A DNA stretch of 64,000 bases from Flavobacterium cheniae (GTDB taxonomy: Bacteria > Bacteroidota > Bacteroidia > Flavobacteriales > Flavobacteriaceae), in contig NZ_SNZC01000002.1 in the NCBI RefSeq assembly GCF_004363695.1, positions 124,001-188,000 on the forward strand. Reading direction: 5' to 3'. The notes below the pieces were generated by a model. The model was given only the letters and a program-made list of their open reading frames with translations. It ran no database searches and was not told where the DNA came from. Position numbers and translations under genes: made by a program. Below are positions 7,278 to 16,565 of the stretch, one piece after another. Position 1 is the first letter of the stretch. The number at the start of each line of letters is the position of its first letter.

Positions 7278-9686
7278 ATGATAAATAGATTCAGTATTAC
7301 AATTCTTTTTTGCTTAGCAAGTTTTCTTCTTTCGTTTTCACAAACTAAAAAAAGTGTTTCGACGAAAAAAACAACTGAAAACATTTCAATTGATGCTGAA
7401 TTAAACGAAGCTTCATGGAAAGATGCAGAAATTGCAACCGACTTTGTTTCTTTAGAACCAAAAAACGGAACACCAATTCCTGAAGAATTTAAAACTGAAG
7501 TCAAAATCTTGTACTCTGATGACGCGGTTTATATAGGTGCAAAATTATATGATCCAAATCCAGAAAAAATTTTAAAAGAATTAGTGGAACGAGACGAAAT
7601 TGGCACATCTGATTTTTTTGGCATTTTTATTAATGGTTACAACGATGGTCAGCAAGAATTTAGATTTTTTGTAACCGCGGCCAATGGACAAGTCGACACT
7701 AATTTCACATCTTCAGAAGGTGAAGATGGTTCTTGGAATGCTATTTGGGAAAGCAATGCAAAAATCACCGATTTTGGCTATGTCATCGAAATGAAAATTC
7801 CTTATGCTGCACTACGATTTCCTGAAAAAGACAAACAAATTTGGGGACTTAACTTTTTCAGAGAAGTTCGAAGAGAACGCCAAAAATACACTTGGAGTCC
7901 AATTGATAATAAAATTGGAGCCATTTCACAACAAGCTGGACTCTTAACCGGAATTGAAAACATCAAAACGCCTACTCGATTATTTCTAATTCCTTATTCT
8001 TCATTTTATCTTTCCGGAAGTGAAACTCAAAAAACTAAAGGCGAACTAAAAGGTGGATTAGATATCAAATACGGAATTAACGATGCTTTCACTTTAGATG
8101 CAATTTTAGTTCCCGATTTTGGTCAAACTAAATTTGATAACGTGGTTTTAAATTTAGGTCCATTCGAACAACAATTTAATGAAAATAGACCTTTCTTTAC
8201 AGAAGGAACCGACTTATTTAGCAAAGGAAATTTATTGTATTCAAGAAGAATTGGACAAACTCCAGATTTGAATTTAAACATTGCCGAAAACGAATCAGTA
8301 GAAAGTCCTGGCGCTATCAACTTAGTCAATGCTTTAAAAATTTCTGGGCGTGATAAAGATGGATTAGGTATTGGATTTTTAAATGCTATTACCGAAAAAA
8401 CAATGGCAACAGCAACAAATTCTGTTGATAATTCTACTCGACAAGTAGAAATTTCTCCATTGACAAATTACAATGTAATGGTTTTTGACCAGCGATTTAA
8501 TCAAAATTCATCGGTAACTTTTATCAACACAAATGTTACCCGAAACGGGAGTTTTAGAGATGCTAATGTAACAGGATTATTATTCGATTTGAATAATAAA
8601 ACTAATAAATACAATCTTTCTGGAGGATTGAAATCGAGTAGTATTAATGATGTTGAAAATAAAAATGGTTTTAATGCTTCTTTATATTTTGCAGAAACAA
8701 ATGGCAAGTTTAGATATAGTTTTGGTAGTGAATATATGTCGAAAGATTTTGAAATTAATGATTTAGGAATCAATTTCAGAACCAATTATTATTCTTTCTC
8801 TGGAAACACAAACTATCGAATTCTAAACCCTAACAAAACCTTCAACACCTTTAGAATTAACCTAAACTCTTACTTTGAATTTTACACACCTACAAATCAA
8901 ATTCAGGCAAGTAATTTTAATGTAAACTTAAATTCTACAAATAAAAGTAACCATTATTTTGGAGGCGGTTTAAATTTTAATCCGTTTGAAAATTATGATT
9001 ACTACGAACCACGAGTAGCAAATAGATATTTCGTAAACCCTAGAAATGCCGGTGGTTTTTTCTACTTTTCATCTAATTACAACAATAAATTTGCTTTAGA
9101 TATTAATCCATTCATTACCCATGTAATAAATGAAAACAGATATGAAGCTGGTATAAACATCAGTCCGAGATATCGATTTAGTGATAAATTTTCATTAGTG
9201 TATAGCTTTGACTATTTCAAACAACAAAATGATATTGGTTTTATAGATTTTGAAGGTTCAAATATTATTTTTGCAAGAAGAAATAGAGATACTTATACCA
9301 ATTCAATATCGAGTAAATTTTCAATTAGTAGTGTAATGAATTTCAATTTATCGGTTAGACATTATTGGTCATTAGCCGAAAACAATAAAATCAATAATCT
9401 GAATGAAGATGGAAGTTTATCAACCAATACAACTTATACAGGTAATAGAAACTCAAACTTTAGCACTTGGAATTTAGATTTAAGTTACTCTTGGTGGTTT
9501 GCTCCGGGAAGTCAAATGTCAATTTTATACCGAAACAACGCAGGAACTTTTGACCGCACTATCAATAAAGATTTTGGCTCCAATTTCTCCAACTTATTTG
9601 AAGATAATTTGAATCATGTTTTATCTGTAAGCGTTCGTTATTTTATTGACTACAACCAAGCCAAAAACTGGATTAAAAAAGAATAA
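7278..9686 (+). CDS. DUF5916 domain outer-membrane protein with CBM9-like domain
   Basis: An 802-residue exported protein with a signal peptide (FSITILFCLASFLLSFSQ). Residues about 30-220 form a carbohydrate-binding family 9-like domain (NISIDAELNEASWKDAEIA, EMKIPYAALRFPEKDKQIWG). The rest is DUF5916: many aromatic, alternating beta-strands ending in SVSVRYFIDYNQAKNWIKKE, as in a large outer-membrane beta-barrel. Length is usual for the family. Function is not established; the lectin-like front suggests glycan or ligand binding at the surface, which is inference. It stands alone, with its own -7 element. Confidence 0.8.
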   Translation: MINRFSITILFCLASFLLSFSQTKKSVSTKKTTENISIDAELNEASWKDAEIATDFVSLEPKNGTPIPEEFKTEVKILYSDDAVYIGAKLYDPNPEKILKELVERDEIGTSDFFGIFINGYNDGQQEFRFFVTAANGQVDTNFTSSEGEDGSWNAIWESNAKITDFGYVIEMKIPYAALRFPEKDKQIWGLNFFREVRRERQKYTWSPIDNKIGAISQQAGLLTGIENIKTPTRLFLIPYSSFYLSGSETQKTKGELKGGLDIKYGINDAFTLDAILVPDFGQTKFDNVVLNLGPFEQQFNENRPFFTEGTDLFSKGNLLYSRRIGQTPDLNLNIAENESVESPGAINLVNALKISGRDKDGLGIGFLNAITEKTMATATNSVDNSTRQVEISPLTNYNVMVFDQRFNQNSSVTFINTNVTRNGSFRDANVTGLLFDLNNKTNKYNLSGGLKSSSINDVENKNGFNASLYFAETNGKFRYSFGSEYMSKDFEINDLGINFRTNYYSFSGNTNYRILNPNKTFNTFRINLNSYFEFYTPTNQIQASNFNVNLNSTNKSNHYFGGGLNFNPFENYDYYEPRVANRYFVNPRNAGGFFYFSSNYNNKFALDINPFITHVINENRYEAGINISPRYRFSDKFSLVYSFDYFKQQNDIGFIDFEGSNIIFARRNRDTYTNSISSKFSISSVMNFNLSVRHYWSLAENNKINNLNEDGSLSTNTTYTGNRNSNFSTWNLDLSYSWWFAPGSQMSILYRNNAGTFDRTINKDFGSNFSNLFEDNLNHVLSVSVRYFIDYNQAKNWIKKE

Positions 9687-9746
9687 ATCACTTAATCGTT
9701 TTCGTAATTTTAAGTCGGTTTTTAATTCAGAAATTTACCAATTGTT

Positions 9747-9754
9747 TATCTTTG
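9747..9754 (+). promoter_or_regulatory. -7 element TATCTTTG upstream of gpmI
   Basis: An exact TAnnTTTG match ends 15 bases before the gpmI ATG at 9770. Confidence 0.5.
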
Positions 9755-9769
9755 TACAAACACACAAAA

Positions 9770-11287
9770 ATGAACAAAAAAGTAATTTTAATGATATTGG
9801 ACGGTTGGGGAAAATCTCCTGACCCAAAAGTCTCTGCAATAGACAACGCCAACACGCCTTTTATAGATAGTTTATATACCAAATACCCAAATGCTCAACT
9901 AAGAACCGATGGTTTAAACGTAGGTTTACCCGAAGGTCAAATGGGAAATTCAGAAGTTGGTCACATGAATTTAGGCGCTGGACGAATTGTATATCAAGAT
10001 TTAGCCAAACTAAATTTAGCAGTAGAACATAAATCCATGAGTCAAGAAAAACCACTTATGGACGCTTTTGATTACGCAAAAAACAACAACAAAGCCATTC
10101 ACTTTTTAGGATTAGTTTCTGATGGTGGTGTACATTCACATACTTCACATTTAAGAGGTTTGATTGATGCTGCTCAAGAAAGTGGTGTTCAAAAAATGTT
10201 TGTTCATGCTTTTACCGATGGTCGTGATGTAGATCCGAAATCTGGAGCTAATTATATTTTAGATTTAGAAAATTATCTTCAAAACACCAATGCAAAATTA
10301 GCTTCTGTAATTGGAAGATATTACGCAATGGATAGAGATAAACGTTGGGAAAGAGTAAAATTAGCTTACGATTTAGTAGTAAATGCTGAAGGAACTCACT
10401 CAAATAATGCTGTCGCGAGTATAAAAGAAAGTTACGCAATAGATACTACCGATGAATTCATCCAACCAATTGTTATGGTTGATGAGAATGACAATCCAAT
10501 AGCGAAAGTTCAAGACGAAGATGTGGTGATTTTCTTCAATTTTAGAACCGATAGAGGTAGAGAATTAACCGAAGTTTTATCCCAAAAAGACTTTCATGAA
10601 TTCAACATGCACAAATTGGATTTGTACTATGTAACCATGACCAATTATGATGACACGTATAAAAATGTTCATGTAATTTACGACAAAGATAATATAACCG
10701 AAACACTTGGTGAGGTTTTAGAAAAAGCAAACAAAAAACAAATTCGTATTGCCGAAACCGAGAAATATCCGCATGTAACGTTTTTCTTTTCTGGCGGAAG
10801 AGAAGAACCTTTTGTAGGTGAAACGCGTATTTTAAAAAATTCTCCCAAAGTAGCTACTTACGATTTACAACCCGAAATGAGTGCTTTTGAATTAAAAGAC
10901 GCTTTAGTTCCAGAATTGAAAAAAGGTGAAGTTGACTTTGTTTGTTTAAACTTTGCTAATGGCGACATGGTTGGACATACTGGAGTGATGTCGGCTGCAA
11001 TTAAAGCTTGTGAAGCTGTTGATGTTTGTGTAAAAAAAGTAGTTGAAACCGCTTTAGAAAATAATTACACCACAATTATCATCGCCGATCATGGAAATTG
11101 CGAAACGATGATAAATCCTGATGGCTCACCAAACACAGCGCATACAACCAATCCTGTTCCTATTATTTTAGTGGATAAAGATTTAAAAACTATACATAAT
11201 GGGGTTTTGGGCGACATTGCTCCTACGATTTTAGACTTAATGGGAATTGAAAAACCTGACGTAATGACTTGTCATTCATTATTATAA
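9770..11287 (+). CDS. gpmI: 2,3-bisphosphoglycerate-independent phosphoglycerate mutase
   Basis: A 505-residue cytoplasmic enzyme that interconverts 3- and 2-phosphoglycerate in glycolysis and gluconeogenesis, using two Mn2+ ions. The start at 9770 gives the family-typical opening MNKKVILMILDGWG; the upstream in-frame reading from 9752 overlaps the -7 element and is rejected. The phosphoserine nucleophile is Ser61 in MGNSEVGHMNLGAGR. Other metal and substrate motifs are HAFTDGRDVDP, FFNFRTDRGRE and IIADHGNCE. Length is normal. A hairpin terminator follows. Confidence 0.97.
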   Translation: MNKKVILMILDGWGKSPDPKVSAIDNANTPFIDSLYTKYPNAQLRTDGLNVGLPEGQMGNSEVGHMNLGAGRIVYQDLAKLNLAVEHKSMSQEKPLMDAFDYAKNNNKAIHFLGLVSDGGVHSHTSHLRGLIDAAQESGVQKMFVHAFTDGRDVDPKSGANYILDLENYLQNTNAKLASVIGRYYAMDRDKRWERVKLAYDLVVNAEGTHSNNAVASIKESYAIDTTDEFIQPIVMVDENDNPIAKVQDEDVVIFFNFRTDRGRELTEVLSQKDFHEFNMHKLDLYYVTMTNYDDTYKNVHVIYDKDNITETLGEVLEKANKKQIRIAETEKYPHVTFFFSGGREEPFVGETRILKNSPKVATYDLQPEMSAFELKDALVPELKKGEVDFVCLNFANGDMVGHTGVMSAAIKACEAVDVCVKKVVETALENNYTTIIIADHGNCETMINPDGSPNTAHTTNPVPIILVDKDLKTIHNGVLGDIAPTILDLMGIEKPDVMTCHSLL

Positions 11288-11300
11288 AAAAGAAAAACTA

Positions 11301-11334
11301 AAAGAGATTCATTCATTTGAGTCTCTTTTTTTTT
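11301..11334 (+). terminator. Terminator after gpmI
   Basis: AAAGAGA (11301-11307) and TCTCTTT (11322-11328) pair, with further inner TTCA/TGA pairing, followed by a run of T. Confidence 0.7.
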
Positions 11335-11351
11335 ACTCGACAATTGTAAAA

Positions 11352-11368
11352 TAAAAGTTAAACTTTTA
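11352..11368. promoter_or_regulatory. Palindrome, candidate TetR operator
   Basis: TAAAAGTTAAACTTTTA is a perfect 8-1-8 inverted repeat placed about 20 bases upstream of the -7 element, where the -33 region lies. A local regulator is coded just downstream. Binding is inferred, not shown. Confidence 0.4.
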
Positions 11369-11388
11369 CATCATGATAGTATTACTAT

Positions 11389-11396
11389 TATATTTG
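11389..11396 (+). promoter_or_regulatory. -7 element TATATTTG of the TetR-ABC-HlyD-TolC operon
   Basis: An exact TAnnTTTG match ends 19 bases before the tetR-like ATG. It lies between two inverted repeats. Confidence 0.55.
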
Positions 11397-11398
11397 CA

Positions 11399-11414
11399 TT
11401 GTAAAATATTACAA
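11399..11414. promoter_or_regulatory. Inverted repeat over the predicted transcription start, candidate TetR operator
   Basis: TTGTAAAATATTACAA is a perfect 6-4-6 inverted repeat. It sits just after the -7 element and ends one base before the start codon, a typical place for an autorepressor. Confidence 0.45.
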
Positions 11415-11415
11415 A

Positions 11416-12087
11416 ATGCAAAATTTACTATCTAATTTAAAAATAACAATTAACGATAAACTATACGTTAAAGATCCTGAAACTTCAGAACTAGGGCGTA
11501 ATATCTTAAAAAACAGCATCATATTAATTGATGAAATTGGATTTGAAGCATTTACATTCAAAAAATTGGGTGAAAAAATTCAATCTAATGAAAGTTCAAT
11601 TTATCGTTATTTTGAAAACAAACATAAATTATTAGTATATTTAACTTCATGGTATTGGTCATGGATTGAATATCGTTTGGCATTTGCCACTACTAATGTT
11701 TCAAATCCGATTGAAAAATTAGAAAAAGCAATTAGACTCGTAACTGAAAATGTAGTTGACGATAATACAACTCCACACATCAATGAAGAAATTCTAAATC
11801 GAATAATTGTTGGAGAATTTACTAAAACCTTAATGACTAAAGAAGTAGACAACGAAAATAAAGAAGGTTTTTTCTTAGTTTACAAAAGAGTTATCAATCG
11901 TTTAATTGACATCATAAAAGAAGTGAATCCAGATTATCCTTACGCAAAAAGCTTAGCTTCAAGTGTTGTGGAAGGCGCACTTCACCAACATTTTTTAAAA
12001 AATCATTTAAAAACTATCACTAACTTATCTGAAAAAGAATGCGCAACTGAATTCTACACAGATATGACAAAAAAGATATTAGCATGA
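11416..12087 (+). CDS. TetR/AcrR family transcriptional regulator
   Basis: A 223-residue regulator. Residues about 28-75 are a TetR-type helix-turn-helix (GFEAFTFKKLGEKI then SSIYRYFENKHKLLVYL); the rest is a helical ligand-binding domain. About 25 extra residues stand before the DNA-binding domain. It is the first gene of an operon whose second gene starts inside its stop codon (4-base ATGA overlap), so it probably controls the exporter genes. Two inverted repeats around its promoter suggest autoregulation. The ligand is unknown. Confidence 0.85.
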   Translation: MQNLLSNLKITINDKLYVKDPETSELGRNILKNSIILIDEIGFEAFTFKKLGEKIQSNESSIYRYFENKHKLLVYLTSWYWSWIEYRLAFATTNVSNPIEKLEKAIRLVTENVVDDNTTPHINEEILNRIIVGEFTKTLMTKEVDNENKEGFFLVYKRVINRLIDIIKEVNPDYPYAKSLASSVVEGALHQHFLKNHLKTITNLSEKECATEFYTDMTKKILA

Positions 12088-13748
12088 ACCCAATAGATCG
12101 ATTTAAAAAATTATTAATAGCAGATAAAAAAGATGTTTATCAATTACTTATTTATGCTGTTTTAGCAGGATTAATAAGTTTATCCATCCCTTTAGGTATC
12201 CAATCCATTGTAAATTTTATCCAAGCTGGACAAGTGAGTACGTCTTGGATTGTATTAGTATTTGGAGTTGTTATAGGGGTTGCGTTTGTTGGAATACTTA
12301 AAATCATGCAGTTTAGGATTACCGAAAACTTGCAGCAAAAAATATTTGTAAGATCTTCTTTCGAATTTGCCTTTCGTTTTCCAAATATAAAATTCAACCA
12401 ACTTTACGATTTTTCACCTCCTGAATTAGCTAATCGTTTTTTTGACACAATTTCTGTTCAAAAAGGATTTTCTAAATTAATTTTAGAAGTTTCAACAGCA
12501 GCGCTGCAAATTATTTTCGGAATCTTGCTTTTATCTTTATATCATTCGTTTTTTATCTTTTTTGGAATTATCTTATTAATATTACTATATTTTATTTTTA
12601 AAATAAATTTTAAAGATGGGTTAGAAACAAGTTTAAAAGAGTCAAAATACAAATACAAAGTAGCACACTGGCTTCAGGAAATTGCGAGAAATCATTTAAG
12701 CTTTAAAAACAGTTCATTGTTTAATTTTTCGATGCATAAAAATGACAGACTCGTTAGTGAATACCTAATAAACCGTGAAAGCCATTTTAATGTATTAAAA
12801 AAACAATTTATTCAATTAACAGGTTTTAAAATACTTATAACTGCTGGATTATTAATTATTGGTGGAATTCTTGTATTAAAACAACAAATGAATATAGGCC
12901 AATTTGTTGCTGCAGAAATTATAATTATCACAATTATAAACGCTGTAGAAAAATTATTTTATGGATTAGAGCTTTTTTATGACGTAACTACTTCCTTAGA
13001 AAAATTAGGTACTGTTGTAGACTTAGAACTTGAAAGAGAAAATATATCTAAATCAGGATCAGAGTATTTCATTGAAAATGAAGAAATAACAATTGAAGCT
13101 AAAAATATATATTTTCAATTTCCTGATAATGAAAATCCTGTAATTAAAGGAGTCGATTTGACCATAAATAATAAAGACAGAATTTTAATTCAAGGAGAAA
13201 ACGGTTCTGGAAAAACAACTTTACTTAGAATACTTTCAAGACTTTTAGAGCCATCAATTGGTAGCGTTTTTATTAACGATGTAAATTACAAGAAATATTG
13301 TATAGAAGACTTTAGATCAAAAATTGGTGTTATTACAATTGATGATAGCCCATTTGAAGGAACAATTTTAGAAAACATAACTTGTAATAATCCGGCAATT
13401 ACAAAAAAAGAAGTTACTGAAGTTTTAGATAAATTGAAACTTACAGAAATAATTAAATCTTTACCTCAAGGCCTTGATACACCTATGCTTTCAGAAGGAA
13501 AAAGAATTAACTCAGCATCCATTCAAAAAATATTAATTGCTAGATCTGTTATCACCAAACCTAAAATATTATTTTTTGAAGAACCCGTAGATAAACTAGA
13601 CAAGTATGCTGCCGGAGAGATAATTGAATGGCTAACAGACCCTGAACAACCATGGACACTTGTTGTAATTGCAAAAGCAAATTATTGGAAAGAAAAATGT
13701 ACTAAAATAATTACAGTAGAAAAAGGTAAAATTAAATCCATAAAATAA
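12084..13748 (+). CDS. ABC exporter subunit with degenerate nucleotide-binding motifs
   Basis: A 554-residue half-transporter: six membrane segments (about 22-45, 54-75, 137-155, 157-173, 247-265, 270-292) and a C-terminal nucleotide-binding domain (about 335-554). Walker A is intact (GENGSGKTT, 371-379). The Q-loop has no Gln (IGVITIDD), the signature is LSEGK (469-473) instead of LSGGQ, Walker B ends FFEE with Glu499 in place of Asp, and the switch His is Lys531 (VVIAKANYW). There is no peptidase (C39) domain. It overlaps the regulator gene by 4 bases and is followed after 1 base by hlyD-like and tolC-like genes, so it should form a tripartite type I export system. Whether it hydrolyses ATP is doubtful. 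Confidence 0.85.
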   Translation: MNPIDRFKKLLIADKKDVYQLLIYAVLAGLISLSIPLGIQSIVNFIQAGQVSTSWIVLVFGVVIGVAFVGILKIMQFRITENLQQKIFVRSSFEFAFRFPNIKFNQLYDFSPPELANRFFDTISVQKGFSKLILEVSTAALQIIFGILLLSLYHSFFIFFGIILLILLYFIFKINFKDGLETSLKESKYKYKVAHWLQEIARNHLSFKNSSLFNFSMHKNDRLVSEYLINRESHFNVLKKQFIQLTGFKILITAGLLIIGGILVLKQQMNIGQFVAAEIIIITIINAVEKLFYGLELFYDVTTSLEKLGTVVDLELERENISKSGSEYFIENEEITIEAKNIYFQFPDNENPVIKGVDLTINNKDRILIQGENGSGKTTLLRILSRLLEPSIGSVFINDVNYKKYCIEDFRSKIGVITIDDSPFEGTILENITCNNPAITKKEVTEVLDKLKLTEIIKSLPQGLDTPMLSEGKRINSASIQKILIARSVITKPKILFFEEPVDKLDKYAAGEIIEWLTDPEQPWTLVVIAKANYWKEKCTKIITVEKGKIKSIK

Positions 13749-13749
13749 G

Positions 13750-15096
13750 ATGTTAAAAATTACAGAAAATGGCGTTGAAAAATGGATTGATATCACTCAA
13801 TTCAAATCAACTAAAATATTTGAAGATAACAAAGGATACCTAAAAGTTAAAAAAACAATATGGGTATTGAGTATTTTTTTACTACTATTTTTGTTTTTGC
13901 CCTGGACTCAAAATGTTTCTGGTGCAGGTTCGGTGACTACTTTAAAACCAAATCAAAGACCACAAACCGTTCAATCAGCAATTGCAGGAAGAATAGAAAA
14001 ATGGTATGTAAATGAAGGTGACTATGTAAAAAAAGGCGACACTATTTTGTTTATTTCGGAAATTAAAGAAGATTATTTAGATCCAAATTTAGTTGAAAAT
14101 ACGGGTAAACAACTAAACGCAAAAGAAAATGCAGTAATATCTTATGCAGACAAGGTAAAGGCACTAGAAAATCAAATGGGTGCTATTCAAAACGAAAAAG
14201 GTCTTAAATTAAAACAAGCTCAAAACAAATTAAAACAGTCGTATTTAAAAGTCCAAAGTGACAGTATTGATTTTGAAGCTACTAAAACCCAACTTAAAAT
14301 TGCTAAAACGCAATACAATCGTTCAATAAATTTAAACAAAGAAGGTTTAAAACCAATGACCGACGTGGAAGAAAAACGCATGAAGTTGCAAGAAACCGAA
14401 GCTAAAATAATTACACAAGAAAATAAATATATTACCAGTAAAAACGAGGTACTTAATGCAACAATGGAGCTAAATAGAATTAGGGCTGAATATGATGAAA
14501 AGAATGCAAAGGCTAGTAGCGACAAACAAACTGCTTTAAGTACACAGTTTGACACTGAAGCTCAAGTTAATAAATTAAAAAATCAATACCGAAATTATCA
14601 AATTAGAAATGGAATGTACTACATTGTAGCGCCGCAAAATGGATATGTTAACCGTGCTTTACAAAGTGGAATTGGAGAAACTATTAAAGAAGGCACTGCA
14701 ATTGTAAGTATAATGCCGGCAAGTTTTGATATTGCGGTTGAAACATATATTAATCCTGTAGATTTTCCATTAATTCACAAAGGAGAAAAGGTCAGAGTAT
14801 GGTTTGACGGTTGGCCTTCTATTGTATTTAGTGGTTGGCCAGGTGCTTCGTATGGAACATTTGGAGGTGTTATTGTTGCTAAAGAAAATTTTATAAGTGA
14901 AAATGGAAAATATCGTGTTCTAATTGCTCCCGACAAATCAGATAAAGTATGGCCTAATCAATTAAGCATTGGAGCAGGAACACAAACTATAGCATTATTA
15001 GACGATGTGCCAATTTGGTTTGAAATTTGGAGAACACTAAATGGTTTTCCTCCTAATTTTTACCAACCAACACCAACTGAAAACACTAAGAAATAA
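13750..15096 (+). CDS. HlyD family membrane-fusion (periplasmic adaptor) protein
   Basis: A 448-residue adaptor linking the inner-membrane ABC subunit to TolC. A short cytoplasmic start is followed by one membrane segment (about 37-58, WVLSIFLLLFLFLPW). Then come a lipoyl-like half motif (AGRIEKWYVNEGDYVKKGD, about 77-95), a long coiled coil (about 115-275), the second lipoyl half (YYIVAPQNGYVNRAL) and a beta-barrel domain. The C-terminal part (VWFDGWPSIVFSGWPG) is unusually rich in Trp. The stop and the next start share one base (TAATG), so translation is coupled to the tolC-like gene. Confidence 0.88.
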   Translation: MLKITENGVEKWIDITQFKSTKIFEDNKGYLKVKKTIWVLSIFLLLFLFLPWTQNVSGAGSVTTLKPNQRPQTVQSAIAGRIEKWYVNEGDYVKKGDTILFISEIKEDYLDPNLVENTGKQLNAKENAVISYADKVKALENQMGAIQNEKGLKLKQAQNKLKQSYLKVQSDSIDFEATKTQLKIAKTQYNRSINLNKEGLKPMTDVEEKRMKLQETEAKIITQENKYITSKNEVLNATMELNRIRAEYDEKNAKASSDKQTALSTQFDTEAQVNKLKNQYRNYQIRNGMYYIVAPQNGYVNRALQSGIGETIKEGTAIVSIMPASFDIAVETYINPVDFPLIHKGEKVRVWFDGWPSIVFSGWPGASYGTFGGVIVAKENFISENGKYRVLIAPDKSDKVWPNQLSIGAGTQTIALLDDVPIWFEIWRTLNGFPPNFYQPTPTENTKK

Positions 15097-16484
15097 TGAA
15101 ACCGAAACTATTTTACATCTTCCTTTTCATTTGTAGTTCACTGAGTTTATTGGGACAAAATTCACCAACCGAATTTACCTACAATGAATTTTTAGGTTAT
15201 GTGAAAAAATACCATCCGTTAGTAAAACAAGCCGATTTAAAGCTCAACGAAGCACAAGCCAATTTAATGCAAGCGCGTGGGGCTTTTGACCCAAAAATTG
15301 AAGTCGATTTCAGTGAAAAACAATTCAAAGACAGTGAATATTATTCGATTTTAAACAGCAGTTTTAAAATACCAACTTGGTACGGAATTGAATTAAAAGC
15401 AGGTTTTGATAACGCCGAGGGAATTTACGTAAATCCAGAAAACACCTTACCAAATAGCGGATTAACTTCGTTAGGAATTTCAGTTCCATTAGGACAAGGT
15501 TTATTCATTAATCAACGAATGGCTGATTTGAGAAAAGCCAAAATTGCAAGAAATTTAAACGTTGCCGAAAGAAATTTACAAGCGGTTGAAGTAATTTATG
15601 AAGCTTCTGTGAGTTATGTCAACTGGAAAAGAAGTTTTGATGAAGTAAAATTGTATGAAACCTATTTAGAAAATGCTCTAATTCGTTACAACGGTATTTC
15701 AAAATTAATTGAAGAAGGAGACAAACCAGCAATTGATAGCGTAGAAGCTGGAATTGCAGTTAAAACCCGTAGATTAAATTTAGAAGAAGCTAAACTAAAA
15801 TTTACTAAAGCTAAATTAGAATTATCTAATTATTTATGGTTAGAAAATAACATTCCTTTAGAACTGAATGACAATTTATTTCCTGAAACAACGTTATCTA
15901 AAACAATCAAAGAAGTTTTACAAATTAACGAATTAGGAACCGTTGATTTAGAAAATCATCCAAAAATTCAAGCTTTAGATGCTAAAATTGCAATGTTGAA
16001 AGTAGATCGGAAATTAAAAGCAAATGCACTTTTACCTAAGTTAGATTTGAGCTATAATTATTTATCTGAGCCAAGTTACATTGACAATTATCGTTTTGAA
16101 GATTATAAAATTGGCGTAAATTTTGCGTTTCCTATATTTTTAAGAAAAGAACGCGGTAGTTTAAAATTAGCCGATTTAAAAATTCAGGATTCAGAATTTG
16201 GCTTGCAGTTTGAACGAAAAAATTTGGAAAACAAAATCACTGCACAACAGCAAGAAATTGTTTCACTTGCAAAACAGCAAGACTACAATAATAAATTAGT
16301 AAAAGATTTTACCACATTGCTGAATGCTGAAGACCGATTATTTGAAATGGGAGAAAGTTCGTTGTTTGTAATTAATTCTAGAGAGAATTCTTTGGTAAGC
16401 TCACAAATTAATGAAATTGCTTTAGAAAACCGCTATTTGAATGCTATAATTGGGTTGTATAAAACTATTGCCAATCCGCAATAA
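15096..16484 (+). CDS. TolC family outer-membrane efflux protein
   Basis: A 462-residue outer-membrane channel subunit with a signal peptide (LFYIFLFICSSLSLLG). Two structural repeats of long helices and strands, each about 200 residues, are visible (YVKKYHPLVKQADLKLNEAQ and LENHPKIQALDAKIAMLK as the repeat starts), typical of TolC. It overlaps the adaptor gene by one base and is the last gene of the operon. The cargo of the system is not coded in an obvious way nearby. Confidence 0.88.
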   Translation: MKPKLFYIFLFICSSLSLLGQNSPTEFTYNEFLGYVKKYHPLVKQADLKLNEAQANLMQARGAFDPKIEVDFSEKQFKDSEYYSILNSSFKIPTWYGIELKAGFDNAEGIYVNPENTLPNSGLTSLGISVPLGQGLFINQRMADLRKAKIARNLNVAERNLQAVEVIYEASVSYVNWKRSFDEVKLYETYLENALIRYNGISKLIEEGDKPAIDSVEAGIAVKTRRLNLEEAKLKFTKAKLELSNYLWLENNIPLELNDNLFPETTLSKTIKEVLQINELGTVDLENHPKIQALDAKIAMLKVDRKLKANALLPKLDLSYNYLSEPSYIDNYRFEDYKIGVNFAFPIFLRKERGSLKLADLKIQDSEFGLQFERKNLENKITAQQQEIVSLAKQQDYNNKLVKDFTTLLNAEDRLFEMGESSLFVINSRENSLVSSQINEIALENRYLNAIIGLYKTIANPQ

Positions 16485-16493
16485 AATGTGTCA

Positions 16494-16516
16494 AACAGAG
16501 TAAATCTGTTGATTTT
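16494..16516 (+). terminator. Weak hairpin after the tolC-like gene
   Basis: AACAGA and TCTGTT (6-5-6) pair ten bases after the stop and are followed by GATTTTAT. The stem is short and the T-run poor. Confidence 0.3.
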
Positions 16517-16565
16517 ATAACTTTCTGCATAAAAATTAATAAATTAGCAACCCCAAACAAGTATC

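Noticed and set aside
14220..14555. 111-codon minus-strand frame inside the HlyD-like gene
   Set aside because: It is antisense to the coiled coil; Leu/Ser-rich content is the mirror of Lys/Gln-rich coding sequence.
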